Assembly: GCA_040766585.1 (NCBI GenBank)
Contig: JAXGQE010000007.1
Location: 117,412 to 181,411, forward strand
Direction of reading: 5' to 3'
From: JAXGQE01 sp040766585
Lineage (GTDB): Bacteria > Bacillota > SLNR01
Length of the DNA: 64,000 nt
In this document: positions 17,801 to 26,854 of the stretch, in pieces
Numbering within the stretch: the first letter of the stretch is position 1
Layout of the letters: every line of letters begins with the position of its first letter
Notes under the pieces: model-generated
Database searches by the model: none
What the model was told of the DNA's origin: nothing
Seen by the model: the letters and a program-made list of their open reading frames with translations, nothing else
Translations under genes and position numbers: made by a program

Positions 17801-18378
17801 AGCAATTCGCCTCCTTAAATGACTGGTGAGTGATTCTGCAAAATTGGTTCAATCGATTATCTACTAAGGTTGGGATAATTCCATGCAGCAAAATCCGATG
17901 ACCGGTTTTGCTAATACCTCTCGATAAAGTCGATTGAATCGGATCTATATGGCTATCATTATGTACCGTTTTCAACAGTCGGCACTCCATATCCTTTCCA
18001 ATTCGGATCAGGCCTTTCAGAAATCGCGCGGCAGCCAGAATTTCGGAGCCAAGGGTCTGTCCAGCAAGAGATTATTTTGCATTCTACTTAGCGAATCCTT
18101 GCGGTCTTTGGATAGTAGGGGGGTTAAGCTTGTCGAAGACCTTGATTCACCCAGACAGAGTCACTCACCTGCATTTTGCCATGGGGCCCCAGTAGGATCT
18201 ACGCCATGAATCCCTCTCGATGCGGTTGGAACAGGGTAGTCGTTGAGACGAATGGGTTACTGAATGACCCAACTCTGGCTAGACCGCTTATCAGCAAGGT
18301 CAAAAGTATTTGGATCAGCCAACCGGGGGCACTGCCCGAATAAGAAGCGACTTCAGCAAGTACTACCCTACCATTATC
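17801..18378. other. 578-nt stretch without a recognisable gene
   Basis: Open frames here are short and lack ribosome binding sites. The 18000-18360 part is less AT-rich than other gaps and could be the remains of an element, but I find no inverted-repeat ends, transposase motif or RNA signature. Confidence 0.4.
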
Positions 18379-18783
18379 CTATCGTTCTTTTTCTGCGGCT
18401 TCGTTGTGGCGGAAAATAACATCCATGCATTTGTGGCACTCGGTGCATTCCACATTGTGGACATCGTCGTGATTCAATCCCCAGCTGCGAAGTATTTCCA
18501 AAATGGTGGCCAGGCTCATCCCCATTTTGCTCAAGTCATACTCCACATGGGGCGGCATGGCAGACAGCACCGTGCGGGTAATCAGTCCGTCGTCTTCCAT
18601 CTCCCGCAGCTGCTGGGTCAGCACTTTGGTGCTGACTTGGGAGATCTCCCGGGACAAAGCTCCATAGCGCATGGGTCCTTGGGCCAGTGCTTTGATGATG
18701 AGGATTTTCCACTTGCCGCTAATGATGGATAATGTGGACTCAATGGGGCATCGTCCCATGTTGTCATTACTCTGCTTTTCCAT
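18379..18783 (-). CDS. HxlR-family regulator with C-terminal Cys cluster
   Basis: 134 residues. A winged-helix domain of the HxlR type begins at RCPIESTLSIISGKWKILII and continues with GPMRYGALSREIS, STKVLTQQLREMEDDGLITR and PPHVEYDLSKMG. The conserved Cys at position ~12 is present. The tail is unusual: VECTECHKCMDVIF has CxxCxxC with an adjacent His, which could bind a metal or sense thiol stress. It is transcribed away from the aspartate/glutamate racemase gene, so it is a candidate regulator of that gene. AAGAAGGGG precedes the ATG. Confidence 0.9.
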   Translation of the reverse strand: MEKQSNDNMGRCPIESTLSIISGKWKILIIKALAQGPMRYGALSREISQVSTKVLTQQLREMEDDGLITRTVLSAMPPHVEYDLSKMGMSLATILEILRSWGLNHDDVHNVECTECHKCMDVIFRHNEAAEKER

Positions 18784-18835
18784 ACAGATCCCCTTCTTTC
18801 TTGTTCTGGATGAGCGGTTACAAAAAAGTGCCTAC

Positions 18836-18864
18836 TTGAAAACATCTACTACTCTGTATACTAT
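18836..18864 (+). promoter_or_regulatory. candidate promoter for the racemase gene with inverted repeat
   Basis: TTGAAA (18836-18841) is followed after 17 nt by TACTAT (18859-18864). The region also has CTACTT (18832-18837) facing AAGTAG (18867-18872), an inverted repeat that spans the promoter and may be the operator of the divergent HxlR regulator. Confidence 0.45.
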
Positions 18865-19021
18865 CGAAGTAGAGAGAAATACTCAACCGCTGTGACGGTT
18901 GGCATGCGTACAAGGCAAGAGGTAAGCTGCAGAAAACCCATGGAGCAACACTTCAAAAGAACATAGTGGAGATTCTTATCGGTTACCTGCAGCAAGAATA
19001 TTATTTTGGAGGTGAATAGTA

Positions 19022-19714
19022 ATGAAAAAAATTGGAATTGTGGGTGGAATCGGTCCGGCATCCACCGTGGACTATTACAAGGGCATAGTGGATGGGTACC
19101 GAAAGCGCATGGGGAAAGGCTATCCCAAGATGATCATTGACAGCCTGGATTTGGATGAGATGTACGATTTGGTGGCTCAAAAAGAGTGGGTTGGATTCAC
19201 CGGTCGCCTGACCGATTCCATTCAGACGCTGGCAACCGGCGGTGCAGATGTGGCACTCATGGCCGCCAATACAGCCCACATCGTGTTCGATGAGGTTCAA
19301 AAACTGTCTCCCCTTCCCCTGCTCAGCATCGTGGATGAAACATGCAAGTATGCTCAGAAGAAAGGAGCCCACAGTGTCATTATCTTTGGTACCGCTTTTA
19401 CCATGAGCAGTCCCCTTTATACCGATGCGTTTTCCAAGTACGGGATGGAAGTACATGTCCCTTCCTCCGAAGACCAGGCGGCCATCCACAACATTATTTT
19501 CCCCAATCTGCAGGAAGGGATTGTCCTGCCGGAAGAAAAGGAGAAAATCCTGGAGATTGCCAATCGAATGATTCGAGAAAAGAATGCGGATGCTTTGGTT
19601 CTGGGGTGCACTGAACTACCGCTCATCATCAAAGACGATGACCTGGATGTGGAAGTGCTGGATACCACCCAAATCCATATCGATGCCATTCTTGATTACA
19701 TATTGGCAGAATAG
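19022..19714 (+). CDS. aspartate/glutamate racemase family protein
   Basis: 230 residues of the cofactor-independent Asp/Glu racemase family, starting IGIVGGIGPASTVDYY with a good GGAGGTG upstream. The second catalytic Cys is present in LVLGCTELPLI (about residue 196). At the first catalytic position the usual C-N-T-x-H is A-N-T-A-H (Ala at 82), so the normal two-base mechanism is not available. E. coli YgeA/L-DER has Thr there and acts mainly on the L-isomer; an Ala is further removed. The enzyme may be one-sided, act as another isomerase or hydrolase, or be inactive. Cytoplasmic; likely controlled by the divergent HxlR protein. Confidence 0.88.
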   Translation: MKKIGIVGGIGPASTVDYYKGIVDGYRKRMGKGYPKMIIDSLDLDEMYDLVAQKEWVGFTGRLTDSIQTLATGGADVALMAANTAHIVFDEVQKLSPLPLLSIVDETCKYAQKKGAHSVIIFGTAFTMSSPLYTDAFSKYGMEVHVPSSEDQAAIHNIIFPNLQEGIVLPEEKEKILEIANRMIREKNADALVLGCTELPLIIKDDDLDVEVLDTTQIHIDAILDYILAE

Positions 19715-19822
19715 CGCACATTATAGAGCGTTGAAGAATGGTTCGATCCGCGGGTGATGGATTGGATGGCTAGGCAAATGGCCATTTTGAGATCAGAGGA
19801 TAATATCAGTTGGAATGGAAAT

Positions 19823-19848
19823 GCCCGGATGCAGTCCGGGCTTATTCT
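19823..19848 (+). terminator. intrinsic terminator after the racemase gene
   Basis: A GC stem GCCCGGA-TGCAG-TCCGGGC is followed by TTATTCTT, about 110 nt after the racemase stop. Confidence 0.6.
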
Positions 19849-19932
19849 TGCGGGGAAAATATGGATCTTGTATTTAGAGGGATTTTGAGAGATATACTAC
19901 TTCCAAATAGGATCGGGCTGTAGTCATAAAAA

Positions 19933-20265
19933 TTAGTTCATCAGCACCCACATCCAGATCTGTACTTTGAAGTATACCATCAGAAGGTAGTAGGCGGTAA
20001 AGACCAGTCCAGCATAAAACAGGATTCGAGGCCCGACCATGTGCCGCCGCATCCAAACTGAATAGAGCATGATGGGGATGACAGCCACTTTCAATACGGG
20101 GAAAAAGAGTGTGTCCACGATGGTATTGATGATGGGATTGGCTTCTCGATAACCCATGCTCAATGCCAGGGTCGTGAGGAAATAGTCGGCGACATTGAAA
20201 ACGGCTGTACCTATGAGGAGATATTTTAAAAGCCCTTCTTGTTTTTGGGTCAATCGTTTTCTCAT
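19933..20265 (-). CDS. DUF5658-like small membrane protein
   Basis: About 110 residues with three membrane segments. The N-x-x-D-x-x-x-T pattern NVADYFLTTLALSMGYREANPI, with Asn, Asp and Asn-Pro placed in and after the first helix, is that of DUF5658. The remaining helices are VLKVAVIPIMLYSVW and ILFYAGLVFTAYYLLMVYF. AAGGA lies 8 nt before the ATG at 20265, which is therefore preferred over the one at 20274. It is not clearly part of an operon. Function unknown. Confidence 0.75.
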   Translation of the reverse strand: MRKRLTQKQEGLLKYLLIGTAVFNVADYFLTTLALSMGYREANPIINTIVDTLFFPVLKVAVIPIMLYSVWMRRHMVGPRILFYAGLVFTAYYLLMVYFKVQIWMWVLMN

Positions 20266-20351
20266 AGCTATCATCCTTCACAATAAAAATGCGATTAATA
20301 CGCCATATAGAAACTGGACCCTTATGCATTTTTCGAAGTCGGAAAAAAGGA

Positions 20352-20483
20352 CTTGTATGCATGGAGAGGGTGTTTGGTTCCGTCACTCTCCCAGGTCACC
20401 CGGTTCCCTACCAGGTGGTAGTTGGTGACAGTGCTTCCCACGGTCTTCTTCGTCCGGATCCCCCGGTCGTTGTATTCGTAGGC
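20352..20483 (-). pseudogene. Rhs/YD-repeat remnant
   Basis: The minus strand encodes AYEYNDRGIRTKKTVGST and then VTNYHLVGNRVTWESDGT, a typical YD repeat of Rhs proteins, but the frame has no start and no long extension. It lies downstream of the candidate immunity gene, as is common where Rhs tips have been swapped and older fragments left behind. Confidence 0.7.
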
Positions 20484-20527
20484 TACTGCATTTTATGGCA
20501 CCAAGTTGTTTTCCTGCAACCATCCCG

Positions 20528-21034
20528 TCACACACGCTTGGGTATTTCATAGATTCTTTCCCACTTTGCAAGCTCCATCAGTGGCTTTGTCTTATCGTTG
20601 TACGGCAAGACAAGTAGAGCATTAAGATCATATCGGACAATAAAATATCTCCAGTCCTTATCATCCTCAAACTTGAATCGTTCATTGGACAAAGCGATAA
20701 AATCATTGAAGTAAAATAGGTCCTGCCGTGCATTGAATATCCCAAAGTACACTGGTCTCGTCAGATCCAAGGTATACAGTTTTTTATTAAATACTGAATA
20801 TGCAGTAAACTGGTGCTCCTCAGTGATCACATGTGTAAGACGCCTCAAGTCTATCAGTAGTAGGTAAAATGCTACTAAAGCAAAAAGTAATCCTGCAATA
20901 GGCATGAAGAACCAATCCCAACCGCGAAAGTCGTAATAGAGATTATAGAATATGGGAGCAACCATAAAAACTATCATCAACACAAGATTAATCTGAGCGC
21001 GCTGTCGCCAAACTGGTGATAGATATATCTTCAT
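20528..21034 (-). CDS. membrane protein, candidate immunity protein for the Rhs tip
   Basis: 168 residues. Two membrane helices near the N-terminus (LVLMIVFMVAPIFYNLYY and FFMPIAGLLFALVAFYLLL) are followed by a soluble ~100-residue domain (HQFTAYSVFNKKLYTLDL, YFIVRYDLNALLVLPYND) that resembles a bacterial PH-like fold. AGGGGGG precedes the ATG. It begins 10 nt after the end of the Rhs C-terminal frame, the place where a cognate immunity protein is normally found. The immunity role is inferred only from position. Confidence 0.65.
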   Translation of the reverse strand: MKIYLSPVWRQRAQINLVLMIVFMVAPIFYNLYYDFRGWDWFFMPIAGLLFALVAFYLLLIDLRRLTHVITEEHQFTAYSVFNKKLYTLDLTRPVYFGIFNARQDLFYFNDFIALSNERFKFEDDKDWRYFIVRYDLNALLVLPYNDKTKPLMELAKWERIYEIPKRV

Positions 21035-21044
21035 AAGGACCCCC

Positions 21045-21934
21045 CTAGAAAAGACTGACTATAGACTGAAGTATCGATACTTTCCCACCTGTAGCAAGGT
21101 TAGCTATGACTCTTGCAGCAGTATTAACCCCACCAGTCATAGTCACAGGAAAAGCACCCATTACCAATGAACTTGCCCCAATCCCTAAAGGTGCAGCGAC
21201 CATAGTTGAGACTGCAGCAATGCCGATTTCTTTCCAACTTATATAATCAGCAAAACTTTCACATTCAGTAGCAGTCTTCCCATTAGAGGATTTAGGGACG
21301 TTCATGCTATTCTGAGAATTGCCGCTTTGGGCCTTTTTCTCTGCATCATAATTCATGCGTTGATTCGCAAAATTAGCTCCTGCTGAAATTGCCCCCGACA
21401 ACAAAACCTTCCCAGCGATCACTTTTGCCGCTACAAGAGCTGTAGCTCCCCAGTATCCACTACACTCCCGAGAACCCCTCCTATTAAAAACCCGCTAAAT
21501 GCTCCGGTTGCCACACCAGCAGTCACCGACTTTCCGTTAGCCGCCGCAGTTATACCTCCCATGATTCCGCCGATCACTCCACCGATAACGGCACCCATCA
21601 CAGAGAATAGATGCCCTTCAGAATCATCAAAATTAGCAGGATTGTTGCCGCAATACGCAAACAGATTCTGTGTCCCGACACCCCGGTTATCCACCAAGCT
21701 ATCCGCATTGATGAACCGCCCAACATCCGGATCGTAGTAGCGGCTGTTCAGGTAATAGAGGCCTGTCTCACTGTCATAACGGTTGCTCCTGTAACGGTAG
21801 GGGTTGAGTTCTTCTACCGTAGAGGCTTCCGATCCGGTGATGCTGACTACTTTCCCCCATGTATTATAGGTGTATTCCACCACCACAGCCCCAGAAGCAT
21901 CCAGGATGCGGATGATGTCTCCCTGAGTACATCA
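21045..21934 (-). pseudogene. Rhs C-terminal core and variable tip, truncated and frameshifted
   Basis: The first frame begins inside the Rhs core (QGDIIRILDASGAVVVEYTY) without a start codon and continues with ETGLYYLNSRYYDPDVGRFINADSL, the highly conserved Rhs core end. After it comes a glycine-rich tip (VIGGVIGGIMGGITAAANG). Near 21460 the frame breaks: the continuation YWGATALVAAKVIAGKVLLS and the last ~120 residues lie in another frame and end at 21045. The large N-terminal repeat region is missing and the gene of the next entry abuts the break. It is an orphan Rhs tip, probably not made as a full toxin. Confidence 0.8.
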
Positions 21935-21939
21935 CTAAA

Positions 21940-23301
21940 TCAACGCACTCGCTCGATCATCTGGTCTTTTTCCATAGGCAATCCTTCAATATCGCCAAGA
22001 GCCACATTCTTCCAGACTTCTTCCATCTCTGAGGTTCCCTGTTCGAGAAAGTACCGTTTTATCCAATTCATCATCTGATCTTGGAAATTGCCTGGCTGGT
22101 ATACCATTGTGTATATCTTCTTCTCTTCTTCGACCATTGCGAACACTTGTGGTACTTCTGCTGAATTTGGTATTGAGTAATATAATCTCTTCCTAGGAAA
22201 TGCAGAGTATGTGCAGAGGAGAATCTGAAGTGCGGGTGTCATTTTTTGCACACATGTAATAATTTTAACACCTTTCTGCAATTTGATTTCATAGCCACAT
22301 TCTTTCATGAATTTTTCTAGCATATAGCGGTGCTCCAACAATAGGCTATTTGAAAACTCATCAACTTCAATCAAGAGAATTACATCTTGCCCATCGCTTG
22401 TTGGTGGGTAAAAAACATTCATAATGGCCAAGTAAGGATTGTCGATAGCTCCTACATATTCATATCCTTCTGCAGACAGCTTCTTCGTAAAGATTGCAGT
22501 GAACTTTTGGTTACTTTCGTAGGAGGATTCATACCGGTATGCACTGTGAGACTCTTCAGACTGCCAGTCAAGATATAGGATATCTTCCCAATTCAAGTCC
22601 TGCCATACCATATCACCTATTGCATCCTCCACCCCCAGTATATGTTTCCTTACCCAGGGGATAATGACGGTATCTGTTATAACATCTGGTTTGAACGTTT
22701 TTGCGTACACCTTTTCCTCCTTTTCAACTATCGCATACACCTGGGAAGAATATGAACCCTTAAATTGAGGTTTTTCATAGCCTAAGTATGCTCCAAACTG
22801 TGGCTGGTCATAGTCTATTCCGTGAATAGATAACAAGACTTGAAGAGGTGCACTCATTTCACTTGCGTATATTACGGTATGAAGATATTTATCCCAATTC
22901 TGAGCTTCCAATCCAGAATACTGCTCTAAGTACTCTTTGAATAAATGGCGATGGTCCAAAAACATGTCCAACGTAAAGAATTCTACTTCAATAAGTAAGA
23001 CTGCATCGAGAGTAATACTCAGATCCTGAATATACACTGCCATAAGAGCATTGCATGAATTGGGTATATCACCAGCATAGTGATAGCCTTCTGCAAGAAT
23101 TGATTCCTCAAATTGATCCATGAACTCCCCATGACTATTGTGCCGAGCATTATAGCTTAGAGCACCTTTCAGGATCCCATCTTGCTGATTTTTTGGGTCC
23201 AGATAGAGGTTAATACCGTATCTTATCTGCGAAAATGCAAATACCAGTAAAAAGAATAATCCAACCATGAACTGAAATGTGGTGGGGATATAGTCAAGCA
23301 A
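21940..23301 (-). CDS. uncharacterised membrane-anchored protein with internal duplication (copy A)
   Basis: 453 residues. One membrane helix lies near the N-terminus (FMVGLFFLLVFAFSQI). The rest is two copies of a ~180-residue unit. Unit 1 has AEGYHYAGDIPNSCNALMAV, VLLIEVEFFTLDMFLDHRHLF, SAPLQVLLSIHG and VYAIVEKEEKVYAKTFKPD. Unit 2 has AEGYEYVGAIDNPYLAIMNV, VILLIEVDEFSNSLLLEHRYML, TPALQILLCTYS and VFAMVEEEKKIYTMVYQPG. I do not recognise the family. The start is a TTG with GGAGGAGGGG just upstream. Its stop nearly touches the Rhs fragment, and the next gene upstream is a paralogue of the same design. A role in polymorphic-toxin immunity is possible from position only. Confidence 0.7.
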   Translation of the reverse strand: MLDYIPTTFQFMVGLFFLLVFAFSQIRYGINLYLDPKNQQDGILKGALSYNARHNSHGEFMDQFEESILAEGYHYAGDIPNSCNALMAVYIQDLSITLDAVLLIEVEFFTLDMFLDHRHLFKEYLEQYSGLEAQNWDKYLHTVIYASEMSAPLQVLLSIHGIDYDQPQFGAYLGYEKPQFKGSYSSQVYAIVEKEEKVYAKTFKPDVITDTVIIPWVRKHILGVEDAIGDMVWQDLNWEDILYLDWQSEESHSAYRYESSYESNQKFTAIFTKKLSAEGYEYVGAIDNPYLAIMNVFYPPTSDGQDVILLIEVDEFSNSLLLEHRYMLEKFMKECGYEIKLQKGVKIITCVQKMTPALQILLCTYSAFPRKRLYYSIPNSAEVPQVFAMVEEEKKIYTMVYQPGNFQDQMMNWIKRYFLEQGTSEMEEVWKNVALGDIEGLPMEKDQMIERVR

Positions 23302-23330
23302 TCAAACCCCTCCTCCGGATGTTAGCCTCA

Positions 23331-24692
23331 TTACTCATCTCTGACAGCATCTTTCTCAATCACAGGAGCCTTTTCACGCCACACATTTAATGCTTTGTGC
23401 AGTTTTACAATCATTTCCTCTTTGTTCACCGGCAACCGCTCCAGATCCTCCCACTCCAATCCTTCCCATACAATCTCCGGTGCTAATCCGCCTAGACCTG
23501 GAACATACCTTTTCATCCATCGCTGCATTTCATCTTTGAAATCTCCTGATGTATATCCCATACTGTAGAACGATTCCTCTTCTTCCACCAGAGCAAATAC
23601 CTGAGGCACTTCTGCTGAATTGGGCTTCTCATAGTAGATGTTTGGTTTCTTATACTCCAACTGGCTGCATAAAAGAATCTGAAGCTCAATGGTCATCTTC
23701 CGCACTCCAATGATCACTCGTATGCCTTCCTGCCATCTCTTAGTTTCATCGCCCATATGCTTTTCCATGAATGAGCTCAGAAGATAACGATGTTCCAGGA
23801 ACAATTCTTCGGTTATAGTATCTGCTTCAATCACCAGCACAGTCACTTCACTGTCTTCTTCTCCAAGGTTATATACATCCATATTAGCTTCATGAGCATT
23901 TTCAATACTGCCAAGGTGCCTGTAATGATCTGATATCAAATATTCCTTGATTTGATTAAGAAAAGATCCTTTTTCGATGTCTGCTGCATCATAACGATTC
24001 ACTTTTTGGGGCTTCTTCTTTCGCCAATCCATGAAAAATATGTCCGGCCAATCCAAGCCTTTCCACACATGCTCATATTCATGAAGCCCATTACCCAGGA
24101 TATGCTTTTTGAGCCAGGGGGTGATATCATCCTGAAAGACATCCGGCTTAAAGGCTTTGGTATACAGAGCATTCTCATGTTCGATCAGTGCATATACCGG
24201 GGCAAACATCTTCCTATCCGGTTCCTGGAATGTATGAATGGCAAGAGCGCTCAGAAGTATCTGAAGGGGAGCTGACATCTTGTCCACACATATCACTGTG
24301 TGCAATCTTTTTTGCCATCTCATCCAACCAATATCTTGCAGCTTTTCTTTGCCGCAATACTTCAGGATGAAATCTGCAAATAGTTCCCTATGCTTTAAGA
24401 GCATACTCATCGTTACACATTTTACTTGTATCAGCAAAACGGTTTCTCGTCGTAAATCCGGATCACGAATATACACTTCCATGGAAGCATTAAATGGATT
24501 TTCTATTCCTCCGATATGTGTATACCCTTCATCCATGATCGACTTTTTTGTCTTCTCAATGAAACCGTTCATCCTATCCTGCATCATCTCATACCGATGC
24601 GCCCCGTATAAATTTGCATTGGGCTTAATAACGATGACATCATTTGGGTATTTTAGCATTAATCTTATTAATAGAATCATTGACACAGCCAA
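23331..24692 (-). CDS. uncharacterised protein with internal duplication (copy B)
   Basis: About 453 residues, paralogous to the gene 30 nt downstream with the same two-unit layout. Unit 1 has DEGYTHIGGIENPFNASMEV, SMLLKHRELFADF, MSAPLQILLSA and PVYALIEHENALYTKAFKPD. Unit 2 has HYRHLGSIENAHEANMDV, EELFLEHRYLLSSF, MTIELQILLC and PQVFALVEEEESFYSMGY. Both copies share the block PNSAEVPQVFA. The N-terminus is uncertain: a hydrophobic segment (WTVLFLLAVSMILLIRLM) is open upstream of the TTG at 24692 but there is no ATG/GTG with a ribosome site, so the true start may be missing. Family unknown; membrane anchored. Confidence 0.65.
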   Translation of the reverse strand: MAVSMILLIRLMLKYPNDVIVIKPNANLYGAHRYEMMQDRMNGFIEKTKKSIMDEGYTHIGGIENPFNASMEVYIRDPDLRRETVLLIQVKCVTMSMLLKHRELFADFILKYCGKEKLQDIGWMRWQKRLHTVICVDKMSAPLQILLSALAIHTFQEPDRKMFAPVYALIEHENALYTKAFKPDVFQDDITPWLKKHILGNGLHEYEHVWKGLDWPDIFFMDWRKKKPQKVNRYDAADIEKGSFLNQIKEYLISDHYRHLGSIENAHEANMDVYNLGEEDSEVTVLVIEADTITEELFLEHRYLLSSFMEKHMGDETKRWQEGIRVIIGVRKMTIELQILLCSQLEYKKPNIYYEKPNSAEVPQVFALVEEEESFYSMGYTSGDFKDEMQRWMKRYVPGLGGLAPEIVWEGLEWEDLERLPVNKEEMIVKLHKALNVWREKAPVIEKDAVRDE

Positions 24693-24965
24693 TAGAAATA
24701 ATACTGTCCATCCAACCCGCCAAGATTGAATCCATGACCAGCGTTCATATTGCCCTAATAACGGTGCGATTGCGATGAATATTTAAAAATGAAGGCCAAT
24801 AAACCAAGCAAGCCTTTACTATTCCTTTGTATTTCATGTTTTTCATCACTGCGCAAATACCTTACCTCCTTGAATACAGACCTTAACTTATATGTAAACA
24901 ACAGCTTTCATCAACCAATCTCAATGAGATGCTATCTATACCATTTCTTAATAAAAATTCGGGCT

Positions 24966-25184
24966 TCAGTATGTGTACTTCCAACGAATATAACGAATAA
25001 TAAATGCCCCAACTATCGAAATTATTAATCCTACTAAGAAAACAATCTGACACTTGACAACAATTTCAGGAGGATTTGGAGTTCCTGAATATGTAAACCC
25101 TATCAGGCTGATTAGAAATAGAATAATATTGAAATAGTTGATCATTATCATGAATCTGCCCGTAAATTCTCTCATTTTATTCAT
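24966..25184 (-). CDS. small two-helix membrane protein
   Basis: 72 residues with two membrane helices (FNIILFLISLIGFTYSG and CQIVFLVGLIISIVGAFII) and a basic, aromatic C-terminus. GGAGG lies 8 nt before the ATG, which supports translation. It is encoded in the AT-rich accessory block between the duplicated-unit genes and the EcsC-family gene. No family is recognised. Confidence 0.6.
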   Translation of the reverse strand: MNKMREFTGRFMIMINYFNIILFLISLIGFTYSGTPNPPEIVVKCQIVFLVGLIISIVGAFIIRYIRWKYTY

Positions 25185-25356
25185 AGGTCCAATCCTCCTG
25201 ATACAAAATCTACATCTTGAATTTAAACCAAACTAAGAGATTATCACAGAATAACTACATGGAATCAAAATCTGTATTGACATTAATTAAACGAAAGAGT
25301 AAGTCCCCTTGAATGCTAATTGAGTACATAGGTGACTAGCTCTCTCTTTGCTATAC

Positions 25357-26415
25357 TTAAGCATTAGAAATTTCTGCATCCATTGCGATGCTATACGACT
25401 CAAGAATAGCAATTATTCTACTTTCTTTTTCCAATATATATCTCTTTTGATAAAAAATATCAGCGTATTCTAATACCTTATTCATTTGAGCTGTATCTAT
25501 TAATGCACCGAATACAGCTGAGACAACAGGCACAGCCTTTTGTAAAGTTTTTAATGTCAGTTTCCGACCAATTTGCTCAAAGACTTCTTTAAAAACACTT
25601 CGCTCGAGACCCTTGGTCCCAGCTTTTTCGAGAGCTTTCTGTGCAGCTTTGTTTGCCAAAGCTCTCATTTGTGTTAATAACAAAGGCACCCCACCTCGTG
25701 CAGCCATATCAGTCCATGTCTTCGCAGCAGTTTGCTTTACCGCAGCTGTTTGGCTTATTAGCATTATTTTACCTATTGCACTGCTAACTCCATTATTAAC
25801 ATCATCTTTCGAAGGGCTTAATGCGCTTGAAAATACCTCACTTGCGATCACTAATTCAGCACTATCATTTTTGACATCATAGCCATAAAACATAGCGATT
25901 GATTGCACAGAACGGAAATAAAGAAATGTACTTAGCACTAAATTGAATGGCAATCCCCAAATACCAGCTGCACCAGTTATTCCACCCTCTAAAAATGCAG
26001 CTAGGATATCCTGATTCTTGTAACCGCTTACTAGCTTTGAAAGTACATAACTTCTCACAAGGCAAATTTCACACAGTTCTGTTATCTCACACTCTTCAAC
26101 AACACTGTTTACTTTCTTGACAATCGTCTTTTCGCTAATTGAGAATTTTGCTGCTTGTTCTTCAATGACCGAAAATCCTTCTGTTACCCATTCCATAGCT
26201 TGTTTGTATATCTCTTGCGCCGATATGGTTTCTGACAGTTCATTTCCAAGCATTCTAACTTTCTCTGGGATAAGTTCCCCAGCTTTCTTGCCTATTCTAG
26301 AAATTTTGCTTGGTTTAATTAGATTATTATAGCGCCTCGTTAATGCATCAATAGAAGAAATCTCCTTTTTATTAACTACTGGAATAGGAGCAGAGAACTT
26401 TTTATTTTCGGCCAT
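25357..26415 (-). CDS. EcsC-family protein
   Basis: 352 residues. The central region fits EcsC: LEGGITGAAGIWGLPFNLVL followed by LYFRSVQSIAMFYGYDV, then a basic, Ala-rich amphipathic region (KTWTDMAARGGVPLLLTQM) and LTLKTLQKAVPVVSAVFGALIDT near the end. GGAGG lies 7 nt upstream of the ATG. EcsC proteins are membrane-associated and of unknown biochemical role. In accessory regions such as this they are often found with toxin/immunity or defence genes; that link is inference here. The gene is clearly AT-richer than its neighbours to the right. Confidence 0.85.
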   Translation of the reverse strand: MAENKKFSAPIPVVNKKEISSIDALTRRYNNLIKPSKISRIGKKAGELIPEKVRMLGNELSETISAQEIYKQAMEWVTEGFSVIEEQAAKFSISEKTIVKKVNSVVEECEITELCEICLVRSYVLSKLVSGYKNQDILAAFLEGGITGAAGIWGLPFNLVLSTFLYFRSVQSIAMFYGYDVKNDSAELVIASEVFSSALSPSKDDVNNGVSSAIGKIMLISQTAAVKQTAAKTWTDMAARGGVPLLLTQMRALANKAAQKALEKAGTKGLERSVFKEVFEQIGRKLTLKTLQKAVPVVSAVFGALIDTAQMNKVLEYADIFYQKRYILEKESRIIAILESYSIAMDAEISNA

Positions 26416-26854
26416 TATCTAATCCTCCAATACTTTTTTGAGTTGCCCAATTTTTTAGTTCCAGATTCTAACATAGACTAGGGTGTATCCAGAATCATTT
26501 CAGGTACAGGTGGTTTGTAGCCAAATGCATTTATAGAGTCTTTTCGTATTGTACTCCAATATCATTTTTTTATTGGTGGAGGCGGCGGGATCATTTCTGT
26601 GCAATCTAATATGCAAATTCATATCTTCCCTAACAAGCTTCATAGAACAAATAGCAAATCAACAAATTACCAATTTCCACACAATCAAAAATGTTAAAAA
26701 TGATACTTGCATCAAATGATATGCATTGGATCCTAGAACAAGATGTAACGCATCAATTGATACACGTGAGTCCAATTGTTTAATTCCTTATTCCCCAGAT
26801 TAACTGCGTATCCCAGTACGCTTACTTGAAAAGAGCTGCACAGACAGCAAAAAT
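26416..26854. other. 439-nt AT-rich gap
   Basis: No gene, RNA or terminator recognised. Base composition is more AT-rich than the bulk of the window, like the accessory genes to its left, and suggests acquired DNA. Confidence 0.4.

Noticed and set aside
18000..18360. Remnant of an insertion sequence or group II intron
   Set aside because: No inverted-repeat ends, target duplication, transposase or reverse-transcriptase motif could be seen.
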